Assembly (NCBI GenBank): GCA_963781895.1
Contig: CAWAIM010000018.1
Span: forward strand, 22,482 to 86,481
Source of the DNA: Roseiarcus sp963781895
GTDB lineage: Bacteria > Pseudomonadota > Alphaproteobacteria > Rhizobiales > Beijerinckiaceae
Direction: 5' to 3'
Length of the DNA stretch: 64,000 nt
The notes under the pieces are model-generated. The model did not search any database and had not been told where the DNA came from. It saw only the letters and a program-made list of their open reading frames with translations. Below, one piece after another: positions 55,342 through 64,000 of this stretch (the stretch's first letter is position 1; each line of letters starts with the position of its first letter). The translations under genes were made by a program, and so were the position numbers.

Positions 55342-56446
55342 TCAAGCCGCGGCGGCTCTTCGCGCGCTCGCGTATCCGGCAAAGCCCATTCCGGCGAAGC
55401 CGATCAACAACATCGCCCAAGTCGAGGGCTCGGGAACGGCTTGCTCCATCCCCTGAGCCCATAGAGCCTGAACGTTCGCCGTCGGGTGGATCGAGTCCCA
55501 ATAGATGAAGCTGGCGATGTTCGCGCCATCCGTGCCGCATTGCGGCGTGGCCGCGGCGCTGAGCGGCGTGTTGGTGAAGCAGCGGTCAGTCGTGTTCGTG
55601 AATCCGTAGAAAGCGGCATTGGCCTTAATGCTCGCGTCGAAATTATAGAGATTGAACTCGTCGAGCGAGGCGCCTGGCCCCAGCGTCGGGTCGATGGCCG
55701 CCAGTCCCGCGGCAAGCTCGATATTGTACAACTGGCTGTACGTCGTGGCCGCCCCGGCGAGCGTCGGATTGTCCTGGGCGAATTCCGGGATGATTCCGAC
55801 GTCGGGAACGTTCACGACCAGGAAGTGCTTGGCGTCCTCGCTCGAGAGCGTCCTGACCGCGGCCAATTCCGCGTCGACACCGGCCGTGACCGCGGCCGAC
55901 CCCGGTTCCTTGCAGCGCCGCATTGCGGACGTCGTTGCCGCCGATCATGATGACATAGAGCGCGGACGGATCGGCCACGCCGTGTTCGAACGCGCTGTAG
56001 GCGCCGACCTGCTCCGGCAGGTTGATGCCCGGCGGTCCGCCAACCGCCTGCAGCGCCGAGGTCGCGCCGGCCACGGCGTAATTCGTTCCGGGCACGAATG
56101 ATGAGCCGCCGAACAGGCCGGCCGGATCCGCGAACCCAGTCACCCAAAGGGAGGGGTCGGCGTTGAGGCCGAAGCTCTGCGCGAGACCCTGAACCGCGAC
56201 CGGCCCATTGGTAAAGCTGTCGTGATAGCTCGGCGGGTTCGGAAAGTTTCCGAAGTAATACCCATGCGCGACGTAGTTCTCCACGTTCAGGAGCTCCGCG
56301 ACATTGCCGCGGTCGGAGAGGCTGTCCCCGAACACATATTCGGCCGAGTAGACGCTGGCCTTGGCCGAGCAGACGCCAAGCAGCGCGCCGGCGGCGTAAG
56401 CGCCGAGCGCAAGGGCCTTCGTAAGCCTGGATATCCGAGTCACCTC
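55342..56446 (-). pseudogene. SGNH/GDSL hydrolase with PEPxxWA-CTERM signal, frameshifted
   Basis: From GTG 56446 (ribosome site GGGAGG). A signal peptide is followed by EYVFGDSLSDRGN (nucleophile Ser in GDSL), IMIGGNDVRNAAL (Asn block) and, in the next frame, FIYWDSIHPTANVQ (catalytic Asp and His). The protein ends VPEPSTWAMLLIGFAGMGFA with a basic tail, a PEPxxWA-CTERM sorting signal recognised by an exosortase. The frames meet near 55905-55915 (NAAL | KEPGSAAV) with one extra base; corrected length 367 residues. Exported lipase/esterase-like enzyme anchored or sorted at the cell envelope. Confidence 0.88.
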
Positions 56447-56563
56447 GACCCCTCCCGAATAGCGCACCGGGCGACTGTTCCAAAAACCCGATCGACTGCC
56501 GTTACGGCATCATGCCGCCTGCGAAACGCGTGTCAAGGCGGAGCGCGAAGCCGTCGGCGCCGA

Positions 56564-56923
56564 TCACCCAAAGTCGTCCATCTCGAACAGCTCGCGAATC
56601 TCGATCTCGCAAGGTCCCGGCATCGGATTGGGACAGCGCTTGACCCAGTCGATCGCCTCATCGAGGCTCTTGACCTTCCAGATCCAATATCCCGCCGCGA
56701 GCTGGCCGACGTCCGGGAAAGGCCCGCTCGTCACTTTGCGATCCTTGCCGGAAAAGGCGACGCGCGCGCCCTTGCTGCTGTCCTTGAGTCCGGCCGCGTC
56801 GACGAGAATGCCGGCGTCGATCAGGTTTTGGTTGAATGCTCCCATGTCCGCCATCAGTTCCGCGCTCGGCATCACGCCGGCCTCGGATTCCGCGGTCGCC
56901 TTGACGATCACCATGACGCGCAT
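56564..56923 (-). CDS. YciI-like (DGPF domain) protein
   Basis: 119 residues starting at ATG 56923 with GGGAG ahead. MRVMVIVKATAESEAGVMP, a 'GLKDSSKGARVAF' strand and the family hallmark VTSGPFPDVGQLAAGYWIW (DGPF variant SGPF) place it in the YCII-related/'PhnB-like DGPFAETKE' family of small ferredoxin-like fold proteins, often next to VOC proteins and ECF sigma factors. Function unknown. It sits 170 bases from a VOC gene on the same strand. Confidence 0.88.
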   Translation of the reverse strand: MRVMVIVKATAESEAGVMPSAELMADMGAFNQNLIDAGILVDAAGLKDSSKGARVAFSGKDRKVTSGPFPDVGQLAAGYWIWKVKSLDEAIDWVKRCPNPMPGPCEIEIRELFEMDDFG

Positions 56924-57095
56924 CGGTCTTTGCTCCCATTGTTGCGGCTGGACCCTTGTCGGCGGCCGAAACACTGCATTGCTTCGCGGGCTAGGCGCGA
57001 AGGCCATTCTCCGGCGTCGCGGCGCTCGCCTTCTCCGCAGCGCGGTGGAGGGGCCGGCGCGAGGGCCTGGCGCCTTCGCGACATAGCGGCAAGTT

Positions 57096-57881
57096 CTAAC
57101 GCTTCGGCGAGACCATCGCGAACATCGCGCCCTGCGGATCGAGGCCTTGCACGATCCATTGTCCGCCGGGAACCTGCATCGGGCCATTGACGATCTGGCC
57201 GCCCGCGGACTTGACCCGCCCCGCCGCCGCGTCGATCGCATCGACAGTGAAGTAGTAGAGCCAGAACGGCGCTGGCGTCTGAGCCGTCTTGGTCATCATG
57301 CCGCCGCCCTGCCGGTCGCTGGTCGAGAAGATCTGGTAGATCCCCATTGGACCCATGTCCATCGCCTCTCCCTTCTTCCAGCCGAACAGGCCCGAATAGA
57401 AGGCGAAGGCGGTCGCCTGGTCGCCCGCATGCAGTTCGTGCCAGCCGACGTGGCCGGGCTGCGCGGGATCCTGCGCCGGCGCGTCGTCGCTGTTTCCTTT
57501 GAACAAAATGAACCCGGCGCCATGCGGATCGCTGGCGATGGCGAAGGTTCCGACATTGGGAATTTGGGTCGGTGGACGATGAATGGCGCCGCCGGCGGCC
57601 TTGACCTTGTCGGCGAAGGCCTTGACGTCGTCGACCGCGATATAGCCCATCCATGCCGGACGCGCGCCCATCTTCGCGGCGTCTTCGGGAATCGGCATCA
57701 GGCCTCCGACCGCGGCGTCGCCAGCCTTGAGCAGCGTGTAACGCTGGGCGTTCATGGTGTTCGGGGCGAGCGTCCAACCGATGGCCTTGGTGTAGAACGC
57801 CTCCGCTCCCGGAAGGTCGTTGGACATCTGGTCGTACCAGACGAACGTGCCGAGCGCGCTCGATGCGGTCGGGTCGGTCAT
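57096..57881 (-). CDS. VOC family protein with two tandem domains
   Basis: 261 residues made of two glyoxalase/bleomycin-resistance repeats: FVWYDQMSNDLPGAEAFYTK (1) and GWHELHAGDQATAFAFYSGL (2), each followed by GW, then strands, and ending with SDPHGAGFILFKG and LDPQGAMFAMVSPK, the metal-ligand-bearing last strands (with Ala at usual Glu positions, so metal binding may be lost). Related to hydrolase-like VOC proteins of unknown substrate. ATG 57881 has AGGAGG ahead. Confidence 0.9.
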   Translation of the reverse strand: MTDPTASSALGTFVWYDQMSNDLPGAEAFYTKAIGWTLAPNTMNAQRYTLLKAGDAAVGGLMPIPEDAAKMGARPAWMGYIAVDDVKAFADKVKAAGGAIHRPPTQIPNVGTFAIASDPHGAGFILFKGNSDDAPAQDPAQPGHVGWHELHAGDQATAFAFYSGLFGWKKGEAMDMGPMGIYQIFSTSDRQGGGMMTKTAQTPAPFWLYYFTVDAIDAAAGRVKSAGGQIVNGPMQVPGGQWIVQGLDPQGAMFAMVSPKR

Positions 57882-58279
57882 GATGTTCCTCCTTGAATGC
57901 CAGCACTGTTGACGGGCTTGGCCGTCTTTCGCCGCTTCGCCATCGGCGACCCCGCGGTCTCCTCGGCTCCCCGAGCGGTCTCATGGAGCCCATGGGGAGG
58001 CGGATGGCGACCGCAACTCTGGCGCGGCGTTCGGCCCTGCAGCGCCGCATTGATGGCGCACGTCGCGTGCCGAGAAGGGGGCTCGGACGCCGAATCCGTT
58101 GGCGGCGCGGCGTAATTCTACCCTTATTTCCTCATCGCTCCAATACCGAGGATCAGCCCGCGCCGCTCCCCAGGACCGGCCCCCAATGCGCTGCGCGCCC
58201 CGATCGACCGCCGGTCGAAGCAGCCGTTTCTCGTCGGCTCATTTGCGACGTCAATTGATCAATCGTCAGAACTCATCGG
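57882..58279. other. Gene-free stretch
   Basis: About 400 bases between the VOC gene start and the true end of acnA (once its frameshift is corrected). I find no supported gene or clear terminator. Confidence 0.45.
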
Positions 58280-60992
<2,713 letters not shown>

Positions 60993-61114
60993 GCGCGCAC
61001 TCCGAAATCAGGGTGGGAAAGGATCGGCGGCTTATAGATAATACGCCCCGGGCGGGCTACACAATCTATTGTCTGAACGGGGGCGCGCGGGCGCGCGCGG
61101 ACGAAAGGGACGCG

Positions 61115-61738
61115 ATGCGCCTTCGCGCGTGGGACTTGACGGTGGAGCGCGGCGGGCGGCGCCTGTTCGCCGGGTTGTCGTTCGAGGCGGCCGAGGGCGG
61201 CGCGATCATCGTGACGGGTCCGAACGGCGCCGGCAAATCGAGCCTGCTGCGCGCGCTGTGCGGTTTTCTCCCGGTGCAGGCGGGCGGCTTTGCGCTTGAA
61301 GCCGCCGACGACCAGCGAACGGTCGGCGAACAGGCCCATTACCTCGGTCACGCGGACGCGCTCAAAGGGGCGCTGACGGCCGGCGAGAACCTCGCCTTCT
61401 GGGCTGGAGCGCTCGGCGCCGACCCCGCGCGCGAACAGCAACGCGAAGCGCTCGGACGCGTCGGTCTCGCACATGTGATCGACTTTCCCGTACGCATCCT
61501 GTCGGCCGGACAGAAGCGGCGCGTCGCGCTCGCCCGCCTCCTCGTCGCCCATCGTCCGCTGTGGCTGCTCGACGAGCCGACCGCGGCGCTCGACGCCGCC
61601 GCCCAGGCCGCCTTCGCCGCGATCATGCGGACGCATTTGACCGGCGGCGGCATCATCGTCGCCGCGACCCACGCGCCGCTCGGGCTGCACGGCGCGCAGG
61701 AGCTGAGGCTCGGCGCAGTCGAGAGGGCGGAGGCGTGA
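61115..61738 (+). CDS. ccmA: Haem exporter ATP-binding protein CcmA
   Basis: 207 residues. Walker A GPNGAGKSSLLRALCGFL, CcmA-typical AHYLGHADALKGALTAGENL, signature LSAGQKRRVALARLL (LSAGQ is characteristic of CcmA), Walker B WLLDEPTAALD. It powers CcmB in cytochrome c maturation, driving release of haem-loaded CcmE. ATG 61115 fits; the longer frame from 61013 has no homology. The acnA/ccmA divergence is a common arrangement in Rhizobiales. Confidence 0.93.
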   Translation: MRLRAWDLTVERGGRRLFAGLSFEAAEGGAIIVTGPNGAGKSSLLRALCGFLPVQAGGFALEAADDQRTVGEQAHYLGHADALKGALTAGENLAFWAGALGADPAREQQREALGRVGLAHVIDFPVRILSAGQKRRVALARLLVAHRPLWLLDEPTAALDAAAQAAFAAIMRTHLTGGGIIVAATHAPLGLHGAQELRLGAVERAEA

Positions 61739-61750
61739 CGGCAGTCCGGA

Positions 61751-61832
61751 GTCTCCCTTCCCCTCTTGCCGGGGAAGGCATCGCCCGTCTCTCGCCGGGC
61801 TATGCCTTCTCCCGCACGGAGAGAAGGGAGAC
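61751..61832. repeat. Inverted repeat between ccmA and ccmB
   Basis: A 31-base arm (61751-61781, GTCTCCCTTCCCCTC...AAGGCAT) is an imperfect reverse complement of 61802-61832 (ATGCCTTCTCCC...GGGAGAC), with a 20-base loop. It is of the 'ccttctcccg...gagaagg' intergenic palindrome type; a half-like sequence is at about 50800-50822. The right arm contains the GGGAG that serves as ribosome site of ccmB, whose GTG lies 7 bases after the arm, so folding could hide it. Confidence 0.65.
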
Positions 61833-61838
61833 GAGCGC

Positions 61839-62507
61839 GTGAGCCCCGCCCTGGCCCTGTTCGTGCGCGAATGGCGGATCGCGCGGCGGATCGGCGGCGG
61901 CGTCTCGGTCGGCGCGGTGTTTTTCCTGATCCTGGTCGCGATCATGCCCTTCGCGCTCGGACCCGATCTCGATCTGCTCGCCAGGCTCGGCCCGGCGATC
62001 CTCTGGATCGCGGCGCTGCTCGCGACCCTGCTCGGGCTCGACCGCCTGTTCCAGGCCGATCAGGAAGACGGCTCGCTCGACCTGATGTTGAACGGCGCGC
62101 TGCCGCTGGAGCTCGCCGTATTGGTCAAATGCGCGGCGCATTGGACGACGAGCGCCCTGCCGCTGGTGGCGTTGAGCCCGCTGTTCGGCCTGATGCTGGC
62201 GATGGCGCCGTTGCCGCTTGCGCTCGTCGCGGCCTCGCTCGCCGCCGGAACGCCGGCTTTGACCATGATCGGCGCCATCGGCGCGGCGCTGACCGTGTCG
62301 CTCAGGCGCGGCGGACTGCTGATGGCGGTGCTGGTGCTGCCGCTGACGATCCCGGTGCTGATCTTCGGCGTCTCGGCCGCCTCGGCGGCGAGCGGCGGCG
62401 CCGCGCCGTTCCTGACCCCGTTCCTGATGCTGTGCGCGATGTCGCTGTTCGCCATCGCCGCCGCGCCCTTCGCCGCCGCCGCGGCGCTGAGGCATGTGCG
62501 GGAGTAG
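61839..62507 (+). CDS. ccmB: Haem exporter permease CcmB
   Basis: 222 residues from GTG 61839. About six membrane helices (GAVFFLILVAIMPFAL, ILWIAALLATLLGLD, TPALTMIGAIGAALTV, LLMAVLVLPLTIPVLIFG and others) with the conserved DRLFQADQEDGSLDLML loop and LPLTIPVLIFG segment of CcmB. Partners with CcmA. In most relatives ccmC, ccmD and ccmG follow; here the next gene is an MFS transporter. Confidence 0.92.
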   Translation: MSPALALFVREWRIARRIGGGVSVGAVFFLILVAIMPFALGPDLDLLARLGPAILWIAALLATLLGLDRLFQADQEDGSLDLMLNGALPLELAVLVKCAAHWTTSALPLVALSPLFGLMLAMAPLPLALVAASLAAGTPALTMIGAIGAALTVSLRRGGLLMAVLVLPLTIPVLIFGVSAASAASGGAAPFLTPFLMLCAMSLFAIAAAPFAAAAALRHVRE

Positions 62508-62628
62508 GAAGGCGGGGAACCCCCATTCCCTCGAACGGGTCCGGGTATTTGACACGACGCCTGAACCGGGCGTCTTTTGGCCCCACAGCGCGCAGGACAA
62601 TTGCGCCGACGTTCGCGGCGGAGGAGAC

Positions 62629-64000
62629 ATGACAGCGGGCAATTCGGCGCATTTAAGCGCCGGGGCGATCTCGGCCCGCATCGACCGGCTGCCGCCGACG
62701 CGCACGATCTGGACCTATGTCGTGCTGTTGAGCTTCGGCATGTTCTTCGAGCTGTACGACCTGCTCTTTTCCGCCTATGTCGCTCCGAGCCTGGTCAAAT
62801 CGGGCGTGCTGACGGCGAAGACCCCGGGCCTGTTCGGAACGACCGGGGTCGCGAGCTTCATTGCCGCCCTGTTCACCGGCCTTTTCATCGGCACGCTCCT
62901 GTGCGGCTTTCTCGCTGACCGCTACGGCCGTCGGGCGATCTTCACCTGGTCGCTGCTGTGGTACTCGGCGGCCAATGTGATGGTGGCGCTGCAGAGCGAC
63001 GCCTTCGGCCTCAACGCCTGGCGCCTGGTCTCCGGCATCGGGCTCGGCCTGGAGATGGTGACGATCGGCGCCTATTTGAGCGAACTCGCGCCCAAGGCGA
63101 TGCGCGGGCGCGCCTTCGCGGTCAACCAGGCGATCGGTTTTACCTGCGTGCCGGTCATTTCCTTTCTCGCCTACATGCTCGTGCCCCTGGCGCCGCTCGG
63201 CATCGAGGGCTGGCGCTGGGTGGTGCTGATCGGCGCGCTCGCGGCGCCGATCGTCGTGTTCCTCAGGCGCGGCCTGCCCGAAAGTCCACGCTGGCTGGCG
63301 AAGCAGGGGCGGCTCGCCGAGGCTGATCGCGTGCTGAGCGCGATCGAGGCCAAGGTCGGCGCCGAATACGGCTCGGCGCTGCCGCCGCCCGGACCGCCAG
63401 AGCCGATCTCGGCGGCCAGCGCCTTCGTCGACCTGTGGCGCCCGGGCGTCCGGGGCCGGGTGATTCTGATGAGCGTATTCAACATCTTTCAGACCATCGG
63501 ATATTACGGCTTCAACAATTGGGTCCCTTCGCTGCTCGTCAAGCAGGGGATCACGGTGTCGACAAGTCTCGGATACACGACCCTCATCGCGCTCGCCGCG
63601 CCGGTCGGGCCTTTGCTCGGCTATTTTCTCGGCGACCGGTTCGAGCGCAAAACCATCATCGTCGCCGCGGCGGGGCTCATTCTGGTGTGTGGCCTCGCTT
63701 TCGCGCAAGCGCGCGAGGCGGCGCTGATCATCGCGATGGGCGTGGGCCTGACGCTCGGCGCAAACACCATGTCTTACAGTTTCCACGCTTATCAGCAGGA
63801 ACTGTTCCCGACCGGCATTCGAGCGCGCGCCGCAGGCTTCGTCTATTCCTGGAGCCGGCTCTCCGTCATCTTCAGCTCGTTCGTCATCGCCTTCGTGCTC
63901 GAAGCGTTCGGCGCGTTCGGCGTGTTCGCCTTCATCGCCGTCGCCATGGCGATCGTGATGGCGACGATCGGCATCTTCGGTCCGCGAACGACGAACCTGG
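62629..64000 (+). CDS. MFS transporter (cut by window end)
   Basis: The frame from ATG 62629 (GAGGAG ahead) stays open to the window end, 457 codons. Major facilitator features: FLADRYGRRAIF (motif A, loop 2-3), LGLEMVTIGAYLSELAPKAM and RGRAFA in helix 4-5, the sugar-porter-like LPESPRWLAKQGR after helix 6, and FLGDRFERKT (motif A repeat, loop 8-9). Eleven to twelve helices are visible, so the gene is nearly complete. The pattern resembles the metabolite:H+ symporter / sialate-aromatic acid groups. Ligand unknown. Confidence 0.9.
   Translation, partial: MTAGNSAHLSAGAISARIDRLPPTRTIWTYVVLLSFGMFFELYDLLFSAYVAPSLVKSGVLTAKTPGLFGTTGVASFIAALFTGLFIGTLLCGFLADRYGRRAIFTWSLLWYSAANVMVALQSDAFGLNAWRLVSGIGLGLEMVTIGAYLSELAPKAMRGRAFAVNQAIGFTCVPVISFLAYMLVPLAPLGIEGWRWVVLIGALAAPIVVFLRRGLPESPRWLAKQGRLAEADRVLSAIEAKVGAEYGSALPPPGPPEPISAASAFVDLWRPGVRGRVILMSVFNIFQTIGYYGFNNWVPSLLVKQGITVSTSLGYTTLIALAAPVGPLLGYFLGDRFERKTIIVAAAGLILVCGLAFAQAREAALIIAMGVGLTLGANTMSYSFHAYQQELFPTGIRARAAGFVYSWSRLSVIFSSFVIAFVLEAFGAFGVFAFIAVAMAIVMATIGIFGPRTTNL

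Overview
The window comes from a GC-rich alphaproteobacterium, most likely a member of the Hyphomicrobiales (Rhizobiales). Pointers are a class I lysyl-tRNA synthetase, an aconitase gene divergent from cytochrome c maturation genes (ccmA, ccmB), tandem M16 peptidases, a PEPxxWA-CTERM exported protein and branched-chain-type ABC operons. Species is not assignable from the sequence alone. I see no rRNA, tRNA, CRISPR array, transposase or phage module.

Layout. (1) 1-2634: an SDR fragment, a glutathione S-transferase-like protein, an FMN reductase and a nitrilase-family amidase. (2) 2784-10469: a compact same-strand C1 module: corrinoid protein, DUF1638 protein, 'virulence factor' family protein, Cys-rich MTHFR-C protein, MetF, methyl-THF:corrinoid methyltransferase, ASKHA corrinoid-activating protein (frameshifted) and FolC. 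It should move a corrinoid-bound methyl group onto tetrahydrofolate and oxidise it. The substrate-specific methyltransferase that would load the corrinoid is not in the window. (3) 10495-22672: class III cyclase/TPR protein, UbiA, glucokinase, a Dcm-type methyltransferase with Vsr, PEP carboxylase, a small haem-copper-oxidase-like membrane protein and MsrA. (4) 23015-28604: an intact Liv-type ABC importer ending in a coniferyl-alcohol-dehydrogenase-like SDR. (5) 29514-31179: LysRS. (6) 31507-48848: a catabolic-looking stretch with SDRs, HAD dehalogenase, two acyl-CoA ligases, epoxide hydrolase, tannase/feruloyl-esterase family protein, TetR regulator with a candidate operator, and a second Liv-type importer whose binding protein is frameshifted and whose two ATPases are gutted. 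(7) 48936-57881: MutL, an inactive/active M16 peptidase pair, a SAM methyltransferase, a PEP-CTERM GDSL hydrolase, YciI-like and VOC proteins. (8) 58280-64000: aconitase, ccmA, ccmB and an MFS transporter cut by the window end.

Two sequence-quality themes matter to the reader. Seven genes carry a frameshift. In six of them the start-to-stop span is one base over a multiple of three, and two of those six are lysS and acnA, where the extra base lies in a run of three identical bases. This looks more like insertion errors in the assembly than gene decay. In contrast, livG, livF and an SDR at 40.8-43.4 kb have lost large internal or terminal segments, which single-base error cannot explain.
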